From positions 2,108,001 to 2,172,000 of the forward strand of contig NZ_VFQE01000001.1 of the NCBI RefSeq assembly GCF_006717095.1: DNA of 64,000 nt, in the 5' to 3' direction. Under the pieces are notes generated by a model that did not search any database, was not told the origin of the DNA, and was given only the letters and a program-made list of their open reading frames with translations. Shown here piece by piece: positions 53,165-62,061 of this stretch (its first letter is position 1; every line of letters starts with the position of its first letter). Source of the stretch: Blastococcus colisei (GTDB lineage Bacteria > Actinomycetota > Actinomycetes > Mycobacteriales > Geodermatophilaceae). The position numbers and the translations under genes were made by a program.

Positions 53165-54793
53165 TCAGAGCTCGGCGGCGACCAGGGACTCCAGCAGCAG
53201 GTCCGGGTTCTTCTCCTTGAACACCCGCAGGCTCCACTTGTCGCTGAACACCGCGACGTACTCGCCGTTGGTCCGCTGCAGCACCTCGGCGCCGCGGGCG
53301 GTGGCGACGACGGGTGCCGAGGCCTCGTCGGTGCGGAGCGCCAGGCTGTAGCCCAGGCGCTCCAGCTCCACCGGGGCGCCGAACTCGTGCTCCATGCGGT
53401 GGGTGGCCACCTCGAACTGCATCGGGCCGACGACGGCGAGCACCGGTGCCTGGTCGCCGCGGCGGTCCGAGCGCAGCACCTGCACGACCCCCTCGGAGTC
53501 CAGCTGCTCGATGCCGCGGCGGAACTGCTTGTGCTTGGCGGTGTCCCGCCCCCGGCAGACGGCGAAGTGCTCCGGAGCGAAGGTCGTCAGCGGCGGGAAG
53601 GTCACCGGGCGGTCGGCGTAGAGGGTGTCGCCCACGCCGAGGGCGGCCGCGTTGACCAGGCCGACGACGTCCCCGGGATAGGCGACGTCGATGCTCTCGC
53701 GTTCCCGGCCGAACACGTGCTGGGCGTACTTCGTCGCGAACGGCCGGCCGGTGCGCTCGTGGGTGACCACCATGCCGCGCTCGAAGACCCCCGAGCAGAT
53801 CCGGATGAACGCCAGCCGGTCGCGGTGCGCGGTGTCCATGCCGGCCTGCACCTTGAACACGAAGGCGCTGAACGGGTCGGTGAGCTCGCGGCTGGCCCCC
53901 TCGGCGGTGGGGACGCCGGTCGGGGCAGGTGCCAGGCCGACGAGGGTGTCCAGCAGCGCGCCGACGCCGAAGTTCGAGACGGCGGAGGCGAACAGCACCG
54001 GCGTCGTCACGCCGTCCAGGAAGAGCGACTGCTCGTGGTCGGCACCGGTGGCGGCCAGCAGGTCGACCTCCTCGACGGCCTGCTGCCAGGCGTCCCCCTC
54101 GCGGTCGAGCGCCGCCTCGGCCGACAGCGTCTCCTCCGGGGCGATCGTGGCCCCGCCGGCGGTGCGGGTGAAGCGGCGGTACGTGCCGTCGCGACGGTCC
54201 AGCACGCCCCGGAAGTCCCCGGCGATGCCCACCGGCCAGGTCAGGGGGGTCGGCGTCAGCCCGGTCCGCTCGCTGATCTCGTCCATCAGCTCGAGGGCGT
54301 CCTTGCCCGGCCGGTCCCACTTGTTGACGACGGTCAGCACGGGGATTCCGCGATGCCGGCAGACGGCGAAGAGCTTCATGGTCTGCGCCTCGAGGCCCTT
54401 GGCGGCGTCGATGAGCATCACGGCGGCGTCGACGGCGGTGAGCACCCGGTAGGTGTCCTCGGAGAAGTCGGCGTGACCGGGGGTGTCGAGCAGGTTGATG
54501 ACGGCCGTTGTGTCGCCCAGGCGGTACTCGAACTGCAGGGCCGCCGAGGTGATGGAGATGCCGCGGGCCTTCTCCATGTCCATCCAGTCGGACACGGTGC
54601 CGCGCCGGCCGGCCTTGCCGTGCACCGCGCCGGCCTGGCCGATCACCCGCGCGTGCAGCGCGAGCGCCTCGGTGAGCGTCGACTTGCCGGCGTCGGGATG
54701 GCTGATGACGGCGAACGTGCGCCGGCGGGAGGCCTGGGCGACGACGTCCTTGGCGGTGGTGCCGGGAGCGGCCTGCTCGTCCACGACGCTCAT
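53165..54793 (-). CDS. prfC: Peptide chain release factor 3
   Basis: A 542-residue translational GTPase (RF3; usual length about 530) which recycles RF1/RF2 after termination. G1 is SHPDAGKSTLTEAL, G3 LLDTPGHADFSEDTYR, G4 VVNKWDRPGKDALELMDE and the switch region RGTVSDWMDMEKARGISITS. The later domains carry VQAGMDTAHRDRLAFIRICSG-type RF3 segments (shown in part: QAGMDTAHRDRLAFIRI) and MQFEVATHRMEHEFG. ATG at 54793. Complete and normal. Confidence 0.94.
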   Translation of the reverse strand: MSVVDEQAAPGTTAKDVVAQASRRRTFAVISHPDAGKSTLTEALALHARVIGQAGAVHGKAGRRGTVSDWMDMEKARGISITSAALQFEYRLGDTTAVINLLDTPGHADFSEDTYRVLTAVDAAVMLIDAAKGLEAQTMKLFAVCRHRGIPVLTVVNKWDRPGKDALELMDEISERTGLTPTPLTWPVGIAGDFRGVLDRRDGTYRRFTRTAGGATIAPEETLSAEAALDREGDAWQQAVEEVDLLAATGADHEQSLFLDGVTTPVLFASAVSNFGVGALLDTLVGLAPAPTGVPTAEGASRELTDPFSAFVFKVQAGMDTAHRDRLAFIRICSGVFERGMVVTHERTGRPFATKYAQHVFGRERESIDVAYPGDVVGLVNAAALGVGDTLYADRPVTFPPLTTFAPEHFAVCRGRDTAKHKQFRRGIEQLDSEGVVQVLRSDRRGDQAPVLAVVGPMQFEVATHRMEHEFGAPVELERLGYSLALRTDEASAPVVATARGAEVLQRTNGEYVAVFSDKWSLRVFKEKNPDLLLESLVAAEL

Positions 54794-55009
54794 CGGAGCC
54801 CGCTCAGCACGGCACGGGACGCAGCGATCGCGGAGGGGGACACACCACGACAGTATCCGCGCCCGCGCCGCACGGAGGGTGCGTGCTCGATCACGACGGG
54901 GCTGCCGCCGGTCCCGGATCCGGGCGACGCGTGTAACGCCCCGGGGAGGCGGGCACCCTTCGACGGTGGGAGCGAAGCCGGCAGGGCCCTCGGGGAGGGG
55001 GACCCAGGA

Positions 55010-56932
55010 GTGACCGTCGTCGAGCACGATCGCGGGCTCCTGGACGACCGCTACGAGCTGCACCACCTGATCGCCGCCGGTGGGATGGGAGAGGTGTGGC
55101 GCGGGCGGGATGTCCGCTTCGACCGGCCCGTCGCCGTGAAGATCCTGCGCAGCGAGTACGCCGGCGACCCCACCTTCGCCGCCCGGTTCCGTGCCGAGGC
55201 GACGCATGCCGCGGCCCTCCACCATCCGAACATCGCCGCGGTGCACGACTACGGTGAGACGGCGTCGGCTGCCACCGGGGAGCGGATCGCCTATCTGGTG
55301 ATGGAACTGGTCGAGGGCGATCCGCTCTCGACGCGCTTCTCGGAGGAGGGCGCGCTCGCTCCGGCCGACGCGCTGTCGGTGCTCCGGCAGGCGGCCGCGG
55401 CGCTCGCGGAGGCCCACCGCGCCGGCGTCGTCCACCGGGACGTGAAACCGGCCAACATCCTGATCGACCGGGACGGCCAGGTGAAGCTGACCGACTTCGG
55501 CATCGCGTGGTCGGCCGCCAGCGTGCCGATCACCCGGACCGGCCAGGTGATCGGCACGCCGCAGTACATGTCCCCGGAGCAGGCGGCCGGCGAGCCGCCT
55601 CGTCCCGCGAGCGACGTGTACGCGCTCGGTCTCGTCGGCTACGAGTCCCTCACCGGCCGCGCCGCCTTCGACGGTGACAACCCGGTGACCATCGCGCTCA
55701 AGCAGGTGCAGCAGGAGCCCGAACCCCTGCCCGCCGCGATCCCCGAGCAGATCCGGTCCCTCATCGACGGCGCGCTGGTCAAGGATCCCGACGTCCGGTT
55801 CCCCGACGCCGACGCCTTCCTCGACGCCATCGACGCGACCCTGGAGGGCCGGTTCCCGCCGGGACCGGCGACCCGGACCCTCCCGGTCAGCGCAGCCGGC
55901 GTGCGCCCGTCGCCCTCCGGTGGCGGGGGAGCGCCGGCGGACCACCCGACCACGGCGGCCGGTGCACCGGCGGTCGACGGGGCGGCGGCTGCACCGACGC
56001 GGTCGCTCCCCGGCCGGAAGGCGACGCCGCCGCCCGTCGCAGGGACGAGCGGCGGGTGGCGCAGCTGGCCGCTCGTGGTCGCGCTCCTCGTCCTGCTCCT
56101 CGGCGCCGGCGTCGGCGCGACCGTGCTGGGGCTGTCCGACTCGGACCCACCCACCGCCGGCTCCGCCGCTGCTGCAACGGCGCCGGAGACGGAACCGGGC
56201 GCGATCGTCCTGACCGCCGGCGACTACGTCGGGCGTCCGGTCGAGGACGTGGCCGCCGACCTGACGGCGCTGGGGCTCGACGTGGAGCGCCGGCAGCGCG
56301 TCACCGGCGAGCACGCGCCCGGAACCGTCGCGGCGCTCGAGCCGGTCGGGGTCGGGCTGTCCCCGGGCGATCAGGTGCGACTCCACGTCGCCGTGGCGCC
56401 TCCGGCCGCACCGGGGTCGGACGGCGCCGGTGCTGCCGGTGGGGGTGGATCGATCCCGTCCGGGGCGGGCGACTCGCCCCGGCCCGGGACGGGAGCCGAA
56501 GCCCCGACGACCGGCGGTCCGGGCTCTGCGGAGGGAGGACCCGCACCAGCCCCCGCCGGAGACGGCGGCCTCGGCGACCCGGCCGGTGATGCGGGCCCGG
56601 GACCCGAGACCGGCGCGACCGAGGAGCCTGCCACTCCGCCCTCCGCTCCGCCGGACACGGGCGATGACACGGGCACAGATCCGACGCCGTCGGACCCCGC
56701 ACCGTCAGATCCTTCGCCGTCGGACCCTTCGCCGTCGGACCCCGCACCGTCGGACCCTTCGCCGTCGGACCCTTCGCCGTCGGACTCCGCACCGTCGGAC
56801 CCCGCACCGTCGGACCCCTCGCCGTCGGAGCCCTCGCCGTCAGGCGGCGAGCAGGACGAGGCGACCGGGAGCGAGCCGGCCACCACGTCGGCGCCCAGCG
56901 AACCCGCGAGCAGCCCGCCCGCCACCGGCTGA
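55010..56932 (+). CDS. Membrane Ser/Thr protein kinase with one PASTA domain and a PSDP repeat tail
   Basis: A 640-residue Hanks-type kinase. Residues 12-275 are the kinase: GGMGEVWRGRD (P-loop), VAVKIL (Lys about 43), HRDVKPANILI (catalytic Asp about 143), LTDFGIAW, and GTPQYMSPEQAAGEPP. A Pro-rich juxtamembrane linker leads to a single helix (WPLVVALLVLLLGAGVGATV, about 353-375). One extracellular PASTA domain follows (about 405-465: YVGRPVEDVAADLTALGLD), then a Gly/Pro linker and ten PSDP[A/S] units. PASTA domains bind peptidoglycan fragments in PknB-like kinases; a single one is fewer than the four of classical PknB. GTG at 55010 just before VVEHDRGLLDDRYEL. A cell-wall sensing role is inferred. 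Confidence 0.88.
   Translation: MTVVEHDRGLLDDRYELHHLIAAGGMGEVWRGRDVRFDRPVAVKILRSEYAGDPTFAARFRAEATHAAALHHPNIAAVHDYGETASAATGERIAYLVMELVEGDPLSTRFSEEGALAPADALSVLRQAAAALAEAHRAGVVHRDVKPANILIDRDGQVKLTDFGIAWSAASVPITRTGQVIGTPQYMSPEQAAGEPPRPASDVYALGLVGYESLTGRAAFDGDNPVTIALKQVQQEPEPLPAAIPEQIRSLIDGALVKDPDVRFPDADAFLDAIDATLEGRFPPGPATRTLPVSAAGVRPSPSGGGGAPADHPTTAAGAPAVDGAAAAPTRSLPGRKATPPPVAGTSGGWRSWPLVVALLVLLLGAGVGATVLGLSDSDPPTAGSAAAATAPETEPGAIVLTAGDYVGRPVEDVAADLTALGLDVERRQRVTGEHAPGTVAALEPVGVGLSPGDQVRLHVAVAPPAAPGSDGAGAAGGGGSIPSGAGDSPRPGTGAEAPTTGGPGSAEGGPAPAPAGDGGLGDPAGDAGPGPETGATEEPATPPSAPPDTGDDTGTDPTPSDPAPSDPSPSDPSPSDPAPSDPSPSDPSPSDSAPSDPAPSDPSPSEPSPSGGEQDEATGSEPATTSAPSEPASSPPATG
56687..56836 (+). repeat. 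Ten 15-bp coding tandem repeats (PSDPA/PSDPS)
   Basis: Ten in-frame units of 15 bp (consensus CCGTCGGACCCNKCN) encode PSDPA or PSDPS, with PSDSA and PSEPS as variants. The array lies in the extracellular Pro/Ser-rich tail of the kinase and is likely to vary in copy number between strains by slippage. The unit length keeps the frame. Confidence 0.9.
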
Positions 56933-56963
56933 TCGCCCATCGGCCCCCGGCCGGGCAGATGGT

Positions 56964-57812
56964 TCAGACCTCGGCGACCTCGAACGTGCGGATCGGGGAG
57001 AGGAACTCCTCCTGCGCGGCGACGAGCAGGATCTCCCGCGAGCCGGCGTCCTCGGTGCGCTGGAGCAGCCCGAACACCGACGCCGCCGCGCGTCCCAGCG
57101 CCTCGCCGGCCGATCGGGTGTCGAGCCAGTGGGCCAGGAACAGCGCCGCGATCGCGTCGCCGGCGCCGTTGACCGACACGCCGAGCCGCGGCGTCCGCAC
57201 CCGGAAATGCCGGCCACCCTCGGACGCCAGCAGGTCGATGGCGTCGTCCGGGGTGTCGTCGGTGACCAGCGACGTGGTCAGGACGACGGTGGGACCCAGC
57301 CCCTGGACGGCGGCGACCGCGTCCTCCACCTCCGGGAGGGTGCGCGTGGTGTGCCCCGAGAGCAGGTCCAGCTCGAAGTGGTTGGGCGTCACGATGTCGG
57401 CGGCGGGCACCGCGACCTCGCGCATGAACTCCGCGATGCCGGGGCGCACGAAGATGCCGCGGCCGACGTCCCCGATGACCGGGTCGCAGCAGTAGACGGC
57501 GTCGGGGTTGGCGTCCCGCACCCGGGCGACCGTGCCCACCACGGCGTGCCCGATGTCGGCCGACCCCAGGTAGCCGGAGAGCACGGCGTCGCAGCTGCCG
57601 AGCACGCCGCGGTCGGAGATGCCCTGGACGACCTCCTCGACGGCCTGCCCGTCGAAGACCCGGCCCGTCCACTGCCCGTAGCCGGTGTGGTTGGAGAACT
57701 GCACGGTGTGCACCGGCCACACCTCGATGCCGAGGCGCTGCAGCGGGAAGACCGCGGAGGAGTTCCCGACGTGCCCGTAGGCGACGTGGGACTGGATCGA
57801 GAGGACGCTCAC
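56964..57812 (-). CDS. pdxY: Pyridoxal kinase
   Basis: A 282-residue PdxY/PdxK-type ribokinase-superfamily enzyme: SIQSHVAYGHVGNSSAVFPL, FSNHTGYGQWTG, DVGRGIFVRPGIAEF, VTPNHFELDLLSG and the anion-hole/catalytic VNGAGDAIAALFLAH (Asp in GAGD). It salvages pyridoxal to pyridoxal 5'-phosphate. GTG at 57812 (a second GTG at 57815 is directly upstream). It is convergent with the kinase gene, with 31 bp between stops. Confidence 0.93.
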   Translation of the reverse strand: MSVLSIQSHVAYGHVGNSSAVFPLQRLGIEVWPVHTVQFSNHTGYGQWTGRVFDGQAVEEVVQGISDRGVLGSCDAVLSGYLGSADIGHAVVGTVARVRDANPDAVYCCDPVIGDVGRGIFVRPGIAEFMREVAVPAADIVTPNHFELDLLSGHTTRTLPEVEDAVAAVQGLGPTVVLTTSLVTDDTPDDAIDLLASEGGRHFRVRTPRLGVSVNGAGDAIAALFLAHWLDTRSAGEALGRAAASVFGLLQRTEDAGSREILLVAAQEEFLSPIRTFEVAEV

Positions 57813-57972
57813 CACAGCGCACCACGGTGGCACACCGGGCGCGCGTCCGCTGCCCGGCCCCGGCGGGCCGCCGGTGACGCTCCGGTGACGCCCCGGCCGG
57901 TACAGCTGACGCCAGAGGCCGTCCGGCCTCGGCGACAGCTGCCTGCCGCAGCCGCACGAACGAGGCGATCCC

Positions 57973-59976
57973 ATGACCCTGGCCACCTATGTCGAGATGC
58001 CCACCCCGCGCCGAGCGGTGGACGACCGCGCCGACGACCTGCTGCCCGCCGACCTCACCGTCGCCTTCGGCGCGGAGGGCGCGGCGGTGCCGGGATCGGT
58101 TCCGCTGCACGACTTCATGCGGACGGCGGGCACGCTCACCCACGCCGAGCGGCTGCTCATCGTCGGCCAGGCCCTGCTGATGCTCGAGGGCAACTACGTG
58201 CACCTGCCGCTGAAGTCGGCCATGCACGCGGTGAACCCCGTGCAGCGGCTGCGGCTGCTCCGGGCCCGCCTGCTGCGCCAGACCGACGCGACGATGGACC
58301 CGGAGCGGTCCTTCCACCAGGAGATGTCGTCGGTCTTCCACTCGGTGCGGGACCTGCACACCAACTACCTGCTGCCCCAGCCCTTCGCCGGGATGATCGC
58401 CTACCTGCCGTTCCAGGTGGAGCGGTGCGTCGACGGCGACCGTGCCACCTACATCGTCACCCGCCTCGCCCAGGGGCTGTCCGCCCCCACCTTCGGTGTC
58501 GGCGTCGAGATCACGCACTGGAACGGCATGCCGATCGAGCGGGCGGTGGCCGTGAACGCCGACCGCTTCGCCGGCAGCAACGTCGCCGCGCGCCTCGCGC
58601 GCGGCGTCGACTCGCTCACCGTCCGGGCGCTGCGCCTGCACCTACCGCCGGACGAGGAGTGGGTGACCGTCAGCTACACCGACGCCGACGGCGTCCGGCG
58701 CGAGCTGCGCGAGCCGTGGCTGGTCGCCCCGAACGCGCCGGCGATGGCCGACGCCGAGGTGCTGACCACGGCGGCGGCATCGCAGGGCCTGGACCTGCAC
58801 GCGGACGAGACCAGCCGGGCGCGGGCCCTGCTCTACGCCCCGCGTGCGGTCGAACAGACGCTCGGCAACCTCGCGATCGAGCTCTCGACCGAACCGGTTG
58901 CGGCCGGCGGGGACGTCGCCTCGACCATGCCGCTGGTCTTCCGTGCCCGCAGCGTGCAGACCGCGGCCGGCACGTTCGGCCACCTGCGTGTCTTCACCTT
59001 CAACGTGCCCGACCCCGCCGCCTTCGTCGCGGAGTTCGTCCGCCTGGCGGAGCTCCTGCCGCAGGAGGGGCTGATCCTCGACGTCCGGGGCAACGGCGGC
59101 GGCCACATCCTGGCCAGCGAGTTCACGCTGCAGACCCTCACCCCGCGCCGGATCACGCCCGAGCCGGTGCAGTTCGTCTGCACACCGCTGAACCTGGAGA
59201 TCTGCCGCCGGCACAAGGACGACCCGACCGGCCGGATCGACCTGGGAGCCTGGTACCCCTCGATGGACCAGTCGGTGGAGACCGGCTCGATCTACTCGTC
59301 GGCGTTCCCGATCAGTCCGGAGGACGGCGCCAACTCGGTGGGGCAGCGCTACTTCGGGCCCGTCGTCCTGATCACCGACGCCCGCTGCTACTCGGCGACC
59401 GACATCTTCGCCGCGGGCTTCCAGGACCACGCGATCGGCCCGGTGCTCGGCGTCGACGACACCACCGGCGCCGGTGGGGCGAACGTCTGGACGCACGGCC
59501 TGCTGAAGGCGCTCCGCGACGTCCCGGCCGACCCCGACTCGCCCTACCGGCCACTGCCCAAGCAGGCCGACATGCGCGTCTCCATCCGGCGAACGCTCCG
59601 CGTCGGGGCGCTGGCGGGCACCCCGGTCGAGGACCTCGGCGTGCGGGCCGACGCCCGCCACGAGATGACCCGCCGGGACGTGCTGGAGGGCAACGTCGAC
59701 CTCATGGAGGCAGCCGGGGCCCTGCTGGCAGGCCGACCCCGGCGCCGGCTGGACCTCACTGCGTCGGTGGATGCCGGCGGCGGCCTGAGCCTGGAACTGC
59801 GCACGACCGGGCTGGACCGGCTCGACGTCTACGTCGACGGGCGGCCGCGCAGCAGCAGCGACGTCGCCGACGGGACGACCACCCTCCCGGTGCCCGATGC
59901 AGCAGGGGCGACGGTCGTCCAGGTCCAGGGATTCGTGGCCGGGGATCTGGTCGCCGCGCGCACGGAGCCGCTCTGA
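57973..59976 (+). CDS. S41-family serine peptidase-like protein
   Basis: A 667-residue protein with an S41 peptidase core. The strand LILDVRGNGGGHILASEF and the catalytic-Ser region LITDARCYSATDIFAAGFQ are clear; GVDDTTGAGGANVWTHGLL forms the region that follows in tail-specific proteases. A 300-residue N-terminal helical part (MLEGNYVHLPLKSAMHAVNP) and a PDZ-like middle (VEITHWNGMPIERAVAVNAD) precede it. I see no signal peptide, so it is probably cytoplasmic or exported in another way. ATG at 57973. Members of this large form are found singly in soil actinobacteria; the substrate is unknown. Confidence 0.8.
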   Translation: MTLATYVEMPTPRRAVDDRADDLLPADLTVAFGAEGAAVPGSVPLHDFMRTAGTLTHAERLLIVGQALLMLEGNYVHLPLKSAMHAVNPVQRLRLLRARLLRQTDATMDPERSFHQEMSSVFHSVRDLHTNYLLPQPFAGMIAYLPFQVERCVDGDRATYIVTRLAQGLSAPTFGVGVEITHWNGMPIERAVAVNADRFAGSNVAARLARGVDSLTVRALRLHLPPDEEWVTVSYTDADGVRRELREPWLVAPNAPAMADAEVLTTAAASQGLDLHADETSRARALLYAPRAVEQTLGNLAIELSTEPVAAGGDVASTMPLVFRARSVQTAAGTFGHLRVFTFNVPDPAAFVAEFVRLAELLPQEGLILDVRGNGGGHILASEFTLQTLTPRRITPEPVQFVCTPLNLEICRRHKDDPTGRIDLGAWYPSMDQSVETGSIYSSAFPISPEDGANSVGQRYFGPVVLITDARCYSATDIFAAGFQDHAIGPVLGVDDTTGAGGANVWTHGLLKALRDVPADPDSPYRPLPKQADMRVSIRRTLRVGALAGTPVEDLGVRADARHEMTRRDVLEGNVDLMEAAGALLAGRPRRRLDLTASVDAGGGLSLELRTTGLDRLDVYVDGRPRSSSDVADGTTTLPVPDAAGATVVQVQGFVAGDLVAARTEPL

Positions 59977-59978
59977 GC

Positions 59979-60452
59979 TCAGTGCCGGCCGACCGCCGGG
60001 CAGGGTGGCCGGCCGGTGGGCTGCCGTAGCGCGGTGCGCAGCGCCGCCATCCCCAGCCCCGTGAGCACCGCACCGGTCGCGTTGAGCAGCGCATCGAGGG
60101 GGGAGACCACCCGCCCGAGGGGGAGGACCCACTGGAGGAGCTCGATGGTGGCGGCCACCGCAACGCCGGCCCCCACCAGCCGGCGGGACGTCGCGAGCTC
60201 CGGCCAGCGGAGGACGGCGATCGCGGCGAGCGGCGCCAGCAGGGCCAGGTTCCCGAACAGCTGCAGCATGGCGGCGTGTGAGTCCCAGCCGGTCGCGTAC
60301 CAGTGCAGCTCCGACAACGGCGCCCCCCACGCCCAGCCACGGCCGGCCGGCAGCAGCGTGAGCAGCGCGACGAGCGCCGTCGCCAGACCGATCCCGACGT
60401 CGAGGGCACGGCGGGTCGGCGGCTCGACGAGCCGGCGGCGATCGTGGTCCAT
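59979..60452 (-). CDS. VanZ-family membrane protein
   Basis: A 157-residue protein with four hydrophobic segments and the VanZ core: ALVALLTLLPAGRGW, LFGNLALLAPLAAIAVLRWP, ATIELLQWVLPLGRVVSPLD (the conserved ELLQ...R..D stretch). VanZ is named from teicoplanin resistance clusters but the family is broad and of uncertain function. ATG at 60452. It converges on the S41 gene with two bases between the stops. Confidence 0.82.
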   Translation of the reverse strand: MDHDRRRLVEPPTRRALDVGIGLATALVALLTLLPAGRGWAWGAPLSELHWYATGWDSHAAMLQLFGNLALLAPLAAIAVLRWPELATSRRLVGAGVAVAATIELLQWVLPLGRVVSPLDALLNATGAVLTGLGMAALRTALRQPTGRPPCPAVGRH

Positions 60453-60559
60453 GCCTGTGCACCGTCGTCCCCCCAGCAGCACGGAGGCTGGAAACGGGCT
60501 GTGCGCTTCCTGGCACCTCCGGTCGCCGCACGTGCCTTCTCGCCGAGGACCATGGGCCG

Positions 60560-61084
60560 GTGACGAACTCTCCCGGTGCGGTGCGCGACGCCGTTCCCTC
60601 CGATGCCCGGCGGTGCGCCGAGATCTACGCCCCCTACGTCCGGGACACCGCCATCTCCTTCGAGACCGAACCTCCGACGGCGGGGGAGATGGCGGAGCGG
60701 ATCGCGGCGGCACAGCACGAGCACGCGTGGCTGGTGCTCGAGGACGAGGCCGGCGTGTCCGGCTACGCGTACGGCGGGCCGTTCATGAGCCGGGCCGCCT
60801 ACCGGTGGTCGGCCACGGTGAGCGTCTACCTGGACGCGGACCGTCGCCGGGCCGGCGGAGGGCGGGCGCTCTACAGCGCCCTGTTCGACCGGCTCGCAGC
60901 CCGGGGGATCCGGACGGTGCTGGCCGGAGTGGGGCTGCCCAACGAGGCGAGCGAGGGTCTGCACCGTGCGCTCGGCTTCGCACCGGCCGGGAGCTACCGC
61001 CGGGTGGGCTGGAAGCTCGGCCGCTGGCACGACGTCGCCTGGTACCAGAAGGATCTCGCCACCGACTGGTCACCGCCGGACTGA
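60560..61084 (+). CDS. GNAT acetyltransferase (phosphinothricin-acetyltransferase-like)
   Basis: A 174-residue GNAT protein: VRDAVPSDARRCAEIYAPYV, TAISFETEPP (PAT-family hallmark), VYLDADRRRAGGGRALYSAL (acetyl-CoA site), and LPNEASEGLHRALGFAPAG followed by VGWKLGRWHDVAWYQKDL. PAT relatives acetylate phosphinothricin or methionine sulfone/sulfoximine. The natural substrate here is likely one of these or another amino-acid analogue. GTG start at 60560, divergent from the VanZ gene. Confidence 0.88.
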   Translation: MTNSPGAVRDAVPSDARRCAEIYAPYVRDTAISFETEPPTAGEMAERIAAAQHEHAWLVLEDEAGVSGYAYGGPFMSRAAYRWSATVSVYLDADRRRAGGGRALYSALFDRLAARGIRTVLAGVGLPNEASEGLHRALGFAPAGSYRRVGWKLGRWHDVAWYQKDLATDWSPPD

Positions 61085-61124
61085 CGCGGGGAGCGGGACG
61101 GCGGCCCGTCGCGCGGCGCACCGC

Positions 61125-61955
61125 TCAGGCCGGCGCGGCGGCCTCCCCGGCTGCGTGGGTGACCTCGACGTACGGTCGTGACTGCCACAGCGCCCATTCG
61201 GCGCTCACGTCGCCGGCGGTGCGCAGCAGCAGGGGGAGGTACTCCTCGAGCAACCGCTCCCTGGAGGTCTCCGCCGCGTGCACGGTCACGTTCATGGCGG
61301 CGCGGACCACGCCTCCGCCGTCGCGGACCGGCACCGCCACCGAGCGCACGCCCGGAGCGAGTTCCTCGTCGGCCAGCGCCCAGCCGCGGGCCCGCACCTC
61401 GGTGAGTTGGCGGAACAGCTGCTCGTCGGTCCGGCCGATGTAGGTGGGCAGCCCCGCCCGGCTGGGGACGGCGAGGGTGGCCTCGAGCCTGTCGGGGGAG
61501 AGGGCGGCCAGCAGCACCTTGCCCTGGGAGGTCTGCACGGCCGGGAACCGCGTCCCGATCTCCACCCGGAGCGTGATGATCTTCGGGACGGCGACGCGGG
61601 CGACGTAGACGATGTCCGACCCGTCCAGCTGCGCCATCGACGAGGACTCGCCGGTGCCGGCCACCAGCGTCTCCAGGTGTGGCCGGGCGATGTCCCACAG
61701 GCCCAGCGATCCGACGTAGGCCATGCCGAGGGTGAGCACCTTGGGGGTGAGCGAGAAGGCGCCGTCGGAGGAGCGGACGAAGCCCAGCTCCTCGAGCGTC
61801 AGCAGCAGCCGGCGCGCGGTCGGACGGGCGAGCCCGGCGGCCGCCGCGACCTCGGTGAGCGACATGCTCCGGTGTGCGGGGTCGAAACAGGCGAGGACGT
61901 CGAGTCCCCGCGCGAGGGCCTCGACGAAGTCGGGCCCGGTGCCACGCCCTGCCAT
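61125..61955 (-). CDS. IclR-family regulator next to an amidohydrolase
   Basis: A 276-residue IclR protein: DFVEALARGLDVLACFDP, MSLTEVAAAAGLARPTARRL (recognition helix), FSLTPKVLTLGMAYVGSLGL, and effector-domain segments IGTRFPAVQTSQGKVLLAAL and VRSVAVPVRDGGGVVRAAMN. This N-terminal layout resembles PcaR/CatR-type members. It lies behind the amidohydrolase gene in the same direction, separated by a strong hairpin. Twin palindromes in the nearby divergent promoter region are candidate binding sites. ATG at 61955. Confidence 0.87.
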   Translation of the reverse strand: MAGRGTGPDFVEALARGLDVLACFDPAHRSMSLTEVAAAAGLARPTARRLLLTLEELGFVRSSDGAFSLTPKVLTLGMAYVGSLGLWDIARPHLETLVAGTGESSSMAQLDGSDIVYVARVAVPKIITLRVEIGTRFPAVQTSQGKVLLAALSPDRLEATLAVPSRAGLPTYIGRTDEQLFRQLTEVRARGWALADEELAPGVRSVAVPVRDGGGVVRAAMNVTVHAAETSRERLLEEYLPLLLRTAGDVSAEWALWQSRPYVEVTHAAGEAAAPA

Positions 61956-62018
61956 GTGCTCGTTCCCTTCGGTGGCCCGGCCGCGGCATCGGCGGCCGTG
62001 GGCGGTGCCGAGGATGGC

Positions 62019-62051
62019 GCGGGGAGGACCGGCTGCTCAGGTCCTCCCCGC
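62019..62051 (-). terminator. Hairpin terminator after the amidohydrolase gene
   Basis: Perfect 12-bp stem GCGGGGAGGACC (62019-62030) with GGTCCTCCCCGC (62040-62051), 9-nt loop. It lies 10 bp after the amidohydrolase stop, upstream of the IclR gene in the same direction, so the two genes are probably separate transcripts. Confidence 0.75.
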
Positions 62052-62061
62052 ACCGGCTCCC

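Noticed and set aside
52958-55009. Upstream extension of the Ser/Thr kinase frame across prfC
   Set aside because: The frame is open only because of GC bias; kinase homology starts at 55010 and the extension is antisense of prfC.
56687-56836. CRISPR-like regular repeats
   Set aside because: Units are contiguous 15-mers without spacers and encode a PSDP tract in frame.
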